From an uncultured Alphaproteobacteria bacterium (GTDB lineage Bacteria > Pseudomonadota > Alphaproteobacteria > RF32 > CAG-239): a stretch of DNA of 28,392 bases. The DNA lies in NCBI GenBank assembly GCA_910580155.1, contig CAJTWX010000012.1, positions 1 through 28,392 of the forward strand. Reading direction: 5' to 3'. The notes below the pieces were generated by a model, which saw only the letters and a program-made list of their open reading frames with translations, made no database searches and was not told where the DNA came from. The first letter of the stretch is position 1; every line of letters starts with the position of its first letter. Positions 1 through 7,492 of this stretch are shown piece by piece. A program made the position numbers and the translations under genes.

Positions 1-25
1 CTACAAAGTAAAGAACTGAAGAGTT

Positions 26-2113
26 ATGAACTATCGTTTGCAAATATCCCCAGTATTTAAGGAAACTCAAAAGCAAATTTTGAGTATGATGTTTGATAGT
101 GGTTGGGAGCAATGTAATAGCAATAGTGATCGACAATGGGCCGATAATATGGCTTCAATTGTTGGTACGGAGTCAGTTGATATTGACGTTGACGGTAAGC
201 TGAAAATGGAGGGCTCGTTAATAGCTAACATTGACCAAGATGGCAATGATACAGGCAACTTAAATATAAAAGTAGGCTCTTTGGAAACATCTGATCTTTA
301 TGATATGGAACGTAGCGAAGAAAAAGGTTATAATGTTGCTGTATCAGTATCAAAACCTGGAACAAAGACAGAAAATGATGGTTTCCCGACAGGTTCAACA
401 ACTGTAGGCATAAAAGATACAGGCTATGAAAAAGAAGGTGTAACCCACGCCACGATTGGTAAAGGTAACATTGAAGTTGCTGATGGTAGTGATATTTCAA
501 GCATAAACCGTGATATTACCAACGTTGAAGAAATCACCAAAGACCAAATTACTGGCGCATTAGATGCAACGGTAACAATTGATAATCGTGTTTTAGGCTT
601 GATTGTCGGTAATACCGATGGTGTTAAAGATATTGCAAAAGATTTTGCTGATTTACCTGAAAACATAGTCCAAATTGGCAATGGATTAAGATACAATGTT
701 GTCACTCAATCAATTGTAAATGCAGCAACAGATAAAGAAACATCACTGGTTCAGGCTGTGAATGATTATATCCGTGATGATAAATCGATCCAACAAATTG
801 TAGGAGAAAAAGAACTTATTGCCGCATTAAATGGTGCAACAAACTTAAATCCTGAACAAGTACAGTCTTTGCTAACCCAAGTAGCAGAAATTGCCAATGA
901 CGGAAATAACTTCAAAGATTTGCAAATAGCTAATATTGAGGGTAATGTTGCAGCATTTTCCTACATCGACCCGAATGGGAATCAACAAACTGTTTCCATA
1001 AATTTGGCAAATGTTGATTTAGCAGACCCGAACGCATTGGTACAAGCTATCTACCACGAGGGAACAAATTTTGACCGCCACGAAAAGAACGAACAGACAG
1101 CTACAAACCGCGGAGATACGGCAGAAGGAATTTTCAAACTGAAGAATTTCGGCAATGAAAATACGAACAATATGGATGGTTTAACGTGGGCTCAAAATAA
1201 TTCAGGTAATCATACACTAATATCTGGTAGTGAAACTCTCGTCAATAATGTGGTTAATTCTGGAATAGGTAATGGCAAAGGTGAAGCCTTTATTCCTGCA
1301 TTAGCCGTAGGAGCTGGAGCTGTTGCATCTGCTGCTGAAACAGCATATATAAAGAGTAACCAGAAACCTAATGAAACATATGACCAAGCAAAACAGCGCT
1401 TACAACAAGAAGGATCAAAGGTTTTGGTTGTAACAGCCTTTCCAGGAAAGGCTATTGGGGAAGCTGCCTCCTATGTTGTGTCAGCTGGAGATAAACTATA
1501 TCAATATGCAGTTGATGAAAGTGGAACACCGCTCCAAGATGGTGTAAAATATATTGGGGAGAAAGCTTCCGATGTTAAACAGTATTTGATAAACGAATAT
1601 CCTGAATACAAAGATGAGTTGGAAACGATACTCGGAGCAACAGGAACATTTATTGATTGGGGCGTGGCGACATCTATTATCGGTGGCGGAGCTAAAGCTG
1701 TTGTTAAAAATACCACTAAAGGTAGTGCAAAGGGAGCTATAGAAGCGGGAAAACAGCTTGATTCACTTGTTTCAGAGCTAAAAAATAAAGGAATTAAAGT
1801 TTCGCCAGAAAAAGTAATAGATGCTGCCAAATTACCAGATGGAAAAATTGTTTTTATTGAAAGTGGTAATTCTAGAGCAGGTTTAGAGCATATTATTGAA
1901 AGACATGGAATTGAATTCGCAAAGCAAGGAATTTCTCAAGAAAATGTTGCATCAGCAATAATGAAAGCTGTTAAAGATGACAATGTTATTGGAATGCAAG
2001 GTTCAAGAAAAGTATATGCTGTCGAGTTTAATGGGCAAATGCACAAAATTGCAGTAGATATATCTGAAAATGGATATATTGTAGGCGCAAATCCTAAAGG
2101 AGTAATAAAATAA
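26..2113 (+). CDS. C-terminal part of a CdiA/FhaB-like (TpsA) exoprotein with C-terminal toxin domain
   Basis: A secreted two-partner-system exoprotein fragment that would deliver a growth-inhibiting toxin to neighbouring cells. Residues about 26-175 resemble the hemagglutinin-type region of FhaB/CdiA proteins, including the stretch ATIGKGNIEV followed by INRDITNVEEITKDQ. Residues about 420-445 are a hydrophobic Ala/Gly-rich pretoxin segment. The last ~105 residues (about 590-695) form a compact domain with GNSRAGLEHI, a His622-x3-Arg626-His627 cluster and the ending NGYIVGANPKG. This pattern recurs at the tips of CdiA proteins and I infer a BECR-type RNase fold. It lacks the N-terminal secretion domain and signal peptide, and an in-frame TGA lies at 17-19, so the ATG at 26 is probably only the point where an interrupted gene reopens. 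Residues 1-25 are likely not native. No VENN motif is seen. The immunity gene overlaps its stop codon. Confidence 0.8.
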   Translation: MNYRLQISPVFKETQKQILSMMFDSGWEQCNSNSDRQWADNMASIVGTESVDIDVDGKLKMEGSLIANIDQDGNDTGNLNIKVGSLETSDLYDMERSEEKGYNVAVSVSKPGTKTENDGFPTGSTTVGIKDTGYEKEGVTHATIGKGNIEVADGSDISSINRDITNVEEITKDQITGALDATVTIDNRVLGLIVGNTDGVKDIAKDFADLPENIVQIGNGLRYNVVTQSIVNAATDKETSLVQAVNDYIRDDKSIQQIVGEKELIAALNGATNLNPEQVQSLLTQVAEIANDGNNFKDLQIANIEGNVAAFSYIDPNGNQQTVSINLANVDLADPNALVQAIYHEGTNFDRHEKNEQTATNRGDTAEGIFKLKNFGNENTNNMDGLTWAQNNSGNHTLISGSETLVNNVVNSGIGNGKGEAFIPALAVGAGAVASAAETAYIKSNQKPNETYDQAKQRLQQEGSKVLVVTAFPGKAIGEAASYVVSAGDKLYQYAVDESGTPLQDGVKYIGEKASDVKQYLINEYPEYKDELETILGATGTFIDWGVATSIIGGGAKAVVKNTTKGSAKGAIEAGKQLDSLVSELKNKGIKVSPEKVIDAAKLPDGKIVFIESGNSRAGLEHIIERHGIEFAKQGISQENVASAIMKAVKDDNVIGMQGSRKVYAVEFNGQMHKIAVDISENGYIVGANPKGVIK

Positions 2114-2406
2114 TGAAAAGAATACGAGTTATGGCTGATTATCATACATATCCATTATGGATAAGTATCGATGATGGTTTTGAAGATAATATAAATCCAG
2201 AAAATCTTCCCATATCTAAAAATTTAATTGCTAAATTTATGAATTGGGCAAAACAATATGATGCTATTTTGAATTTAGAAGACCCTGCATCAAGCGATTT
2301 TCCATCGAAAGATGCAGAACAAAATTTTATCAATGAAGGAAAAATATTATCTGAACAATTGCAACAAGAACTAGGAAATGAGTATGAAGTTATATTTCAA
2401 TCATAA
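2113..2406 (+). CDS. CdiI-like immunity protein
   Basis: A 97-residue acidic cytoplasmic protein, predicted to bind and neutralise the toxin domain encoded just upstream. Its ATG overlaps the last base of the toxin stop codon (TAATG), the tight coupling expected of a toxin/immunity pair. The sequence has a distinctive layout: a short basic N-terminus (MKRIRVMADYHTYPLW), then PENLPIS, a helical stretch with FMNWAKQYDAILN, an acidic DPASSDF segment and the end ELGNEYEVIF. I recognise this as the small protein commonly found after toxins of this type, but I cannot name its Pfam immunity family. The stop codon is followed directly by a remnant of another toxin tail that starts inside this gene in another frame. 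Confidence 0.75.
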   Translation: MKRIRVMADYHTYPLWISIDDGFEDNINPENLPISKNLIAKFMNWAKQYDAILNLEDPASSDFPSKDAEQNFINEGKILSEQLQQELGNEYEVIFQS

Positions 2407-2533
2407 AAAATACGATGTTGATCCTTGGGTAAAATATGGCAATACTCCAAATGATAAAACAACAAAAGAAGTTACACACAGACGATTTATAGAAGGTGTT
2501 GATATAACTGGACGACCTAATGTAAGACCATAG
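2384..2533 (+). pseudogene. Remnant toxin tail (49 codons), orphan CdiA-CT fragment
   Basis: A short open frame that starts inside the 3' end of the immunity gene and encodes a basic, polar peptide with the end THRRFIEGVDITGRPNVRP. It has no ribosome binding site of its own and no obvious complete domain. It sits directly before another small immunity-sized gene, with 8 bases between its stop and that ATG, as the last part of a toxin would. I infer that it is the surviving 3' end of a displaced CdiA C-terminal toxin module, the usual debris in cdi loci that acquire new toxin/immunity pairs by recombination. It could also be a meaningless frame. Confidence 0.45.
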
Positions 2534-2541
2534 GAGATAAA

Positions 2542-2745
2542 ATGTACGACTTAACATTATTAAATAAATATAATATTGCTATTTCATGGGGTGAACTTTA
2601 TGCCAGCATAAAAGCAGACTTACTCACTCCTCAAAGTGCTAGCCAATATGCTTCTGATTTGGAAAACAAGGGACTACTACCCGATAATATGAGTGAATTA
2701 CTGTGGGAAACTAATGATAAATCAGAAATAAAAAAAATACTTTAA
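2542..2745 (+). CDS. Small immunity-like protein, possibly truncated (DUF2247-like start)
   Basis: A 67-residue protein preceded by GGAGATAAA, a good ribosome binding site. The N-terminus (MYDLTLLNKYNIAISWGELY) followed by a helix with LLTPQSASQYASDL recalls the beginning of DUF2247-type proteins, which are longer. If that resemblance is right, this is a shortened version. Its position after a toxin-tail remnant suggests an orphan immunity gene kept to protect against toxins of siblings. The function is inferred from position only; the family resemblance is weak and from memory. Confidence 0.5.
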   Translation: MYDLTLLNKYNIAISWGELYASIKADLLTPQSASQYASDLENKGLLPDNMSELLWETNDKSEIKKIL

Positions 2746-2747
2746 TT

Positions 2748-2786
2748 AAGGAAGGATTGGCTACCCCAAAAGGATTAATAAAATGA
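2748..2786 (+). pseudogene. Second remnant toxin tail, last ~13 codons
   Basis: In the frame ending with the TGA at 2784-2786 the DNA reads KEGLATPKGLIK and stop. This resembles the end of the intact toxin (ANPKGVIK and stop). The stop overlaps the ATG of the next gene (ATGA), again the coupling seen for toxin/immunity pairs. The resemblance covers only about eight residues, so chance is possible. It nevertheless makes a third toxin-end/immunity junction in 700 bases. Confidence 0.35.
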
Positions 2787-3121
2787 AATATAAAGAACCG
2801 AAATTTATAAATATCAATCAATTAACTCAGCAATTAAATTCATCTTCATTAGATGTTAAAATTGATGCTTTATTACAAATTTTTATGAATAATATAGATT
2901 TAACATTAGCCATGTATTGGCTAAAAAAATGTTTAAATGATAATAATAAAGAAATTTTAAGGATAGGAATATTGGGTGCTTCTCATATTGTCAGAATTTA
3001 TGATCAAGCTCCAGTAGAAGAAATTAGAAAACTATTGAGTAATATAAAATCAATTGAATTGCAAGGAACAATTGAAGATACTTTAGATGATTTAGAAATT
3101 TATGGACACCACCATGACTAA
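2783..3121 (+). CDS. Helical immunity-like protein
   Basis: A 112-residue protein predicted to be nearly all alpha-helical, with alternating leucine/isoleucine-rich helices (for example DALLQIFMNNIDLTLAMYWL and LRIGILGASHIVRIYDQ) that suggest two to three HEAT-like repeats. Such all-helical small proteins are common among polymorphic-toxin immunity proteins. It is preceded by the putative toxin-tail remnant, and AAAGGA lies about 8 bases before the ATG. Its 3' end overlaps the preferred start of the TpsB gene by 8 bases, so it is probably co-transcribed and translationally coupled with the transporter. The DNA is strikingly AT-rich compared with tpsB, as expected for a transferred cassette. 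Immunity function is inferred from context. Confidence 0.55.
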   Translation: MKYKEPKFININQLTQQLNSSSLDVKIDALLQIFMNNIDLTLAMYWLKKCLNDNNKEILRIGILGASHIVRIYDQAPVEEIRKLLSNIKSIELQGTIEDTLDDLEIYGHHHD

Positions 3122-4832
3122 ACGGACTTTACTTTTGGCATTCGCCGCGATAACTTTTTCAACAGCAGCTTGGGCGCAGGTGCCGCCGTCTGTGTTGCAG
3201 AATCAAAACCGCATTCAGCAAGAACAACAACGGTTGTTAAATGAGGAATTCCGCCGCCAAGAGCTTAAAAACGCTCTGCAACGCCCTCAGGCAACAGAAA
3301 CCGCCACCACCGCCGAAGAAAAAGAACCCGATTTAGTGTCTTCTTGTATCAATATTCGCAAAATCCTTGTAACTGGAAACGATAAAGTCAGTGATTGGAC
3401 AATAAAAGGCGTGACGAAAAAATATAAAAACACCTGTATGGGGCTGCCTCAAATTAACCAAATGATGAACGAAATCACCGACTTATATATTAAAAAAGGT
3501 TATGTTACCTCGCGCGCATTCTTGCCAATGCCGCAAACCCGCCTTAAAAAAGGTATTTTAGAAATTAAGGTCGTTGAGGGTAAAATCTCAAAGTTTGAGG
3601 GCTTAGGCAAGTTGCAAACAGTAACAGCCTTTCCGTTTTTAACTGGTTCAATCCTTAATTTACGTGATATAGAACAAGGCATAGACCAGCTTAACCGCTT
3701 GGCTTCCAACTCCGCTAAAATGGAAATTAAGCCCGATGATAAAAACGAATACAGCAAAATAGAAATCTTGAACGAGCCGAAAGGCACAACCCGTTTGACA
3801 TTCTTCACTGATAATGCCGGTTCGGAATCAACGGGAGAAACGCGCTTCGGTATGCGTGCGGCGCAAGATAACCTCTTGGGCTTAAACGAGCAAATCAATA
3901 TGAGCTTTGCCAAAGCTCCGAGTAAAAGCTCTGACCACCGCGACGCTGATTATTTAACCGTAGGTGCCTCAATCCCTTTTGGTTATTGGACTTTAAACAA
4001 CAATTTCTCGTGGTCTGATTACCGCACCAGCTTTTTACTTTATAATGGCGACCGCTTTTATTCATACGGCAACAGCGTTACCAATAATTTAAGTTTAGAT
4101 CGCTTATTAGCCCGTGGACAACGCTACAAAATCTCTGCCAGTGCTGGTGTAACCTACAAACGCAACCAAAACTATACCAGAGTTCTTGATTTGAAGATGA
4201 AAAACGAGGTTTCAAGCCGTGATTTAGCCATAGCTAACCTCGGACTCTCTTCAACATTTTACTTTGACCACGGCGTTCTATACCTCAATCCTACCTATAA
4301 CAAAGGCACAAAATGGTTTGGCGCATTAAATGATAATCACGGTAACTACAACCAATCAGCCCAATACGAAGCTTGGAAACTCTATGCTTACGGCTCTTTG
4401 AACTTGTTTAATATCGCTACTTATAACACCACCTTTGACGGGCAATACACCAAAGACGAACTATACGGCACAGAGGCATATTACCTCGGCGGCGAATATT
4501 CGGTGCGTGGGTTCAGAAACGAGGGTGTGCAAGGCGATAGCGGTTATTCTTGGCGCAATGACATAGATTTTAACGTTGGCACGCTCGCCAAAAGTGATAA
4601 TGAAATCTTAAAAGGCATAGACTTCGGGCCGTTTATTGACTATGGATACGTTCATAGCAATAATAAAGACATCAAGTCAGAAATCCTATCCGGTGCAGGC
4701 GGTAAAGTTTCATTCAAATATGGTTACTTTGACGGTTCAATCGGTTATGCAACTGTTCTTAAAAAGCCGAAATGGATTGATGAAAACGAAGCCCTATATT
4801 TATACGCAAGATTTAATTTTAGCTTTAATTAA
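3114..4832 (+). CDS. Two-partner secretion outer-membrane transporter (TpsB/FhaC/ShlB family)
   Basis: An outer-membrane beta-barrel that exports the TpsA/CdiA exoprotein. The second ATG (3114) is preferred over 3102 because it begins a clean signal peptide, MTKRTLLLAFAAITFSTAAWA, probably cleaved after residue 21. Then comes a Gln/Arg-rich helical segment (about 28-60, the plug-helix region), POTRA-like repeats from about 78 (with Cys78 and Cys108, a possible disulfide) and the barrel from about 225. Visible hallmarks are FTDNAGSESTGETRFG at the first strand, the VRGF motif at residues 464-467 (the loop-6 signature of the Omp85/TpsB superfamily) and an aromatic C-terminal end (RFNFSFN). The 572-residue length is normal. 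It follows its substrate and immunity genes here, while tpsB more often precedes tpsA. Confidence 0.93.
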   Translation: MTKRTLLLAFAAITFSTAAWAQVPPSVLQNQNRIQQEQQRLLNEEFRRQELKNALQRPQATETATTAEEKEPDLVSSCINIRKILVTGNDKVSDWTIKGVTKKYKNTCMGLPQINQMMNEITDLYIKKGYVTSRAFLPMPQTRLKKGILEIKVVEGKISKFEGLGKLQTVTAFPFLTGSILNLRDIEQGIDQLNRLASNSAKMEIKPDDKNEYSKIEILNEPKGTTRLTFFTDNAGSESTGETRFGMRAAQDNLLGLNEQINMSFAKAPSKSSDHRDADYLTVGASIPFGYWTLNNNFSWSDYRTSFLLYNGDRFYSYGNSVTNNLSLDRLLARGQRYKISASAGVTYKRNQNYTRVLDLKMKNEVSSRDLAIANLGLSSTFYFDHGVLYLNPTYNKGTKWFGALNDNHGNYNQSAQYEAWKLYAYGSLNLFNIATYNTTFDGQYTKDELYGTEAYYLGGEYSVRGFRNEGVQGDSGYSWRNDIDFNVGTLAKSDNEILKGIDFGPFIDYGYVHSNNKDIKSEILSGAGGKVSFKYGYFDGSIGYATVLKKPKWIDENEALYLYARFNFSFN

Positions 4833-4840
4833 GGTATAAA

Positions 4841-4880
4841 AAAATCTCCCCTGCGCCAGTTTTGACACAGGGGATTGTTT
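4841..4880. terminator. Bidirectional terminator between tpsB and the phage remnant
   Basis: An inverted repeat with CCCCTG at 4847-4852 and CAGGGG at 4868-4873, flanked by an A-run on the left and TTGTTTT on the right. It can end the + strand tpsB transcript and the - strand holin-like gene, which converge here. Confidence 0.7.
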
Positions 4881-5059
4881 TATTTGCCGGTCTTTTCACT
4901 CCGGACAATCTCCACAATGCCAAACGCGGAAACCGCCAGCGCAACGATATGTTCCACGAGTTCGGGACTGATTGCCACACCAAGGCCGGATAACAGGCCA
5001 ATTAAACCGCGCCACGTAGATGGCTGATTGAGTTTTAATAGTTCAATAAGTTTAAGCAT
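4880..5059 (-). CDS. Phage holin-like small membrane protein
   Basis: A 59-residue protein with a Lys/Leu-rich amphipathic start, the segment QPSTWRGLIGLLSGLGVAIS and a second hydrophobic helix (HIVALAVSAFGIVEIV), ending in a charged tail. Two hydrophobic helices and a charged C-terminus fit small phage holins or lysis-cassette proteins. The start at 5059 is chosen because AAGGA (5066-5070) lies 6 bases upstream; in-frame ATGs at 5065 and 5074 are possible but badly spaced. It follows a phage structural/lysis pseudogene on the same strand, separated by a terminator, which supports a prophage remnant. Function is inferred. Confidence 0.6.
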   Translation of the reverse strand: MLKLIELLKLNQPSTWRGLIGLLSGLGVAISPELVEHIVALAVSAFGIVEIVRSEKTGK

Positions 5060-5074
5060 TTTCATTCCTTTCAT

Positions 5075-5094
5075 AAAAAAAGCCCTGATCGGGC
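5075..5094 (-). terminator. Intrinsic terminator after the phage pseudogene
   Basis: On the - strand GCCC-GATCA-GGGC is followed by seven T, directly after the stop of the phage pseudogene and just before the holin-like start. It is short but well formed. Confidence 0.6.
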
Positions 5095-5097
5095 GGG

Positions 5098-5502
5098 TTA
5101 ATAAATCGAGTTTATTCCTTGCTGGATTGTTTCATCGGAATAAGGCTGAATGCCGTTTTCCATACGAATGACCGCCTTAATGAACACCGTCAACACACCA
5201 CGTTCCTCTATATCAATCACCACATCAGGCAATACGCCAAGCTGTCTTGCCACCGATTGCACATAAGCGGTCGTTTGGTTTTCATTTGGCGGGGCATAGC
5301 GGCTGATAATTTGCCGGACGGTATTTAAGCCATAAAGCTTTTTATAGTTAATAAGAACCTTAGCCAACGCCCGAATACCCGCAACTGGCGTGTTAAAAAC
5401 GCAAAAAGCCGCGTCTATGCTCCGGCTGTTCGGGGTCAAGCCTTGCCAATTTGCACCGTGCCGGATATTTCCCGGGGTTGTTATTTCTTATTCCTCTACC
5501 AT
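5098..5502 (-). pseudogene. Phage structural protein P5-like / lysis-associated gene with two compensating frameshifts
   Basis: The intact part (113 codons, from a TTG at 5439) encodes LTPNSRSIDAAFCVF and VAGIRALAKVLINYKK, typical of the phage 'structural protein P5' family, which carries a lysozyme-like fold. The family's N-terminus, RGIRNNNPGNIRHG followed by a Trp, is still present upstream but split between frames. GRGIRNNNPG is read in one frame and NIRHGANWQGLTPNS in the next; an ATG at 5502 lies in a third frame. The simplest history is loss of one A after ATGGTA and gain of one A in GGGAAAT. As it stands the gene has a TAA in frame and no good start codon, so it is probably dead. A terminator hairpin lies just upstream (5507-5536), which also argues against expression. 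Confidence 0.7.
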
Positions 5503-5506
5503 AATG

Positions 5507-5536
5507 AAAAACGGAAGTAAATACTTCCGTTTTTTT
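5507..5536. terminator. Bidirectional terminator hairpin
   Basis: A perfect inverted repeat ACGGAAGTA / TACTTCCGT (5511-5519 and 5522-5530), followed by seven T on the + strand and preceded by A's that give five T on the - strand. It separates the prophage remnant from the permease gene. No live gene now ends at it from the left, consistent with a deletion. Confidence 0.65.
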
Positions 5537-5643
5537 GTGCTTTGTTTTTTGGTGAAGAGATAAACTTTTTGATAAATTATTGCCGTACTGTTTGTTTTTT
5601 GTTGTTTGCTATTATATTGCGGGGATAAACAGGAGAGTTGGTT

Positions 5644-6825
5644 ATGCAAAAAAAGGATATGAGTTTTATCAATGTGTTGGCCATTGGTATCGGGTCGATT
5701 GTCGGGGCGGGGATTTTTGCGCTGCTCGGGCAAGTTATTTTGATTTCTGGCAGTCTTACATATGCGTCGTTTTTAATTGCCGGTCTGGCGGCGATGTTTT
5801 CCGGATATTCTTATGCGCGGCTGTCAGCAAGATATCCGGTTTCGGGCGGATTGACCGATTTTTTTCATATTGCTTTTAAAAACCGCTGGCTTTCGGGCGG
5901 ACTGACTATTCTTTATATGCTGACTTCGGCAATATCTATCTCAATGATGGCAAAGTCTTTCGGTATTTATGCGGCACATTTGTTTGAGCGGTTCGGACAT
6001 ACGGAACTTATTGTTAACATTGCAGCAGTGCTTTTAATTACGAGTATGGCTTTTCTTAATATGCTCGGGGCGAAAGATTCAAGCCGGACGGAAACGCTTT
6101 TGGTTGCTCTAAAACTTTTTATCCTTTTGGCTTTGGCGGGTACGGCATTTTGGTATTTCCGCGAGCCCGCGCAACCCCTCCCTGCCCCAAGTTCCAAGAG
6201 TTTTTGGGGTAGTATCGGCGTAACATTTTTTGCTTATGCCGGATATGGGGTGATTACGAATGCGGCGGGCGATGTCAAAAACCCGCAGCGTACTATTCCG
6301 CTTGCGATATATGGTACGCTCTTGATTGTGATGGCGTTATATTGCAGTCTGGCCTTTGTAGTGCTTAATTTTGTGGATATGCACCAGCTTTTGGATGACC
6401 CGAATGTGGCGGTTGCCATTGCGGCAAAAAAGCTTTTGGGAAACCTCGGGTTTGACCTGATTTATGTAACGATTTTCATTGCCTACGCTACCGGTGTGAA
6501 TGCGACTTATTTCAGTATATTCCGCATTTCCCGCGCCCTCTCAGAAGACAAAGAGTTGCCAGCTTTTTATCGGGAAAAATTTTGGCGGTTTGGTACCAAA
6601 GGCAATTTGTTTACGACAACACTTATCGTGATTGCGACGTTGTTGTTTGATTTTAATGCGATTGTCAACCTTTCCAGCGGTGCGTTTTTAGTGTGCTATC
6701 TGGCGGTATTCTGTGCGGCGTGGCTATTGCGTAAAGAAATAAAAGCCTCAACCTTTTTCATCGGAACCGGCTTTTTATTGATGCTGTTTATTTTTGCGGC
6801 GTTTCTTTATAATATTTTTGCCTAA
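5644..6825 (+). CDS. APC-family amino-acid permease
   Basis: An inner-membrane transporter of the amino acid-polyamine-organocation superfamily. The start at 5644 is chosen because AGGAG (5631-5635) lies 8 bases upstream; a TTG at 5638 is too close. The 393 residues form about 12 hydrophobic segments. The first carries the family glycine motif GIGSIVGAGIF (about residues 15-25), which binds the substrate backbone in LeuT-fold transporters. Segment 6 contains FFAYAGYGVITNAAGDVKNP, the conserved region following the unwound helix. The substrate cannot be told. It ends exactly where the convergent coiled-coil gene ends, with no bases between the two stop codons. Confidence 0.88.
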   Translation: MQKKDMSFINVLAIGIGSIVGAGIFALLGQVILISGSLTYASFLIAGLAAMFSGYSYARLSARYPVSGGLTDFFHIAFKNRWLSGGLTILYMLTSAISISMMAKSFGIYAAHLFERFGHTELIVNIAAVLLITSMAFLNMLGAKDSSRTETLLVALKLFILLALAGTAFWYFREPAQPLPAPSSKSFWGSIGVTFFAYAGYGVITNAAGDVKNPQRTIPLAIYGTLLIVMALYCSLAFVVLNFVDMHQLLDDPNVAVAIAAKKLLGNLGFDLIYVTIFIAYATGVNATYFSIFRISRALSEDKELPAFYREKFWRFGTKGNLFTTTLIVIATLLFDFNAIVNLSSGAFLVCYLAVFCAAWLLRKEIKASTFFIGTGFLLMLFIFAAFLYNIFA

Positions 6826-7476
6826 CTAACGGTTGTTGGCGGTTTCCCTTGCCATTTGCGGAGTTAAGGTTGTCTGTCTGACTTCCTTTTTCGGGGCTTC
6901 GGGGCGTTTGTATGCCTCTTCCTCTTTTTGACGCATAGCCTCGAGTTTGCGCTGTTCTTCAACCAATTTCCGTTTTTGTTCACGAACTTCACGCAGCCGT
7001 TGTTCTATCTGACGGCGCTTTTCGGCTCTTTTTTCTTTTTGCATTTCATGCTGCAATTTCTTTTCTTCATCGGTTAATTTCCGGTCTTTATGGAACAGTT
7101 TTCGTTTTTGTTCTTCATAATATTTCATCCGTGCTTCAAATTTCTTTTGAGCTTCGGCTGCTTGTCTGGCTGCTGCAATCTCCGCAGCCTTTTGAGCTTC
7201 TGCTTCCTGCTCTATGGCTTTTGCGATAGCTATATCTTTGCCGCGTTTGACCAAACGTTGTTCAAAACGGTCTATTGCCAGCGGCGCTTTGGTTAAAAGT
7301 TCGCCAAGCTTTTCGGGTGTTATGCCGTATGACATTGCTTTTTTCAAGGCTTCAACGCTATTTAAGCCGAAAGCCTGTGCCATCAGGTCGTAAGCTTTAT
7401 CCGTTTCTCCCTGACGGATAAATTCACCTACTCTTTTTAAGGTTTGGCTGTCTTCTTTTATTGCTCCGAATGACAT
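6826..7476 (-). CDS. Charged coiled-coil protein of unknown function
   Basis: A 216-residue protein I do not recognise. Residues 1-75 look globular and helical (MSFGAIKEDSQTLKRVGEF and a repeat-like AQAFGLNSVEALKKAMSYG). Residues about 80-195 are a long uninterrupted helix very rich in Lys, Arg, Glu and Gln, a single alpha-helix or coiled coil. The tail is polar. There is no signal peptide or membrane segment. It lies 16 bases after the amidase-like gene with AAAGGAGA in the gap, so the two form one operon. Its role may be scaffolding, or chaperone/adaptor for the upstream product, but that is only positional inference. Confidence 0.6.
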   Translation of the reverse strand: MSFGAIKEDSQTLKRVGEFIRQGETDKAYDLMAQAFGLNSVEALKKAMSYGITPEKLGELLTKAPLAIDRFEQRLVKRGKDIAIAKAIEQEAEAQKAAEIAAARQAAEAQKKFEARMKYYEEQKRKLFHKDRKLTDEEKKLQHEMQKEKRAEKRRQIEQRLREVREQKRKLVEEQRKLEAMRQKEEEAYKRPEAPKKEVRQTTLTPQMARETANNR

Positions 7477-7492
7477 CAGCTTTCTCCTTTAA

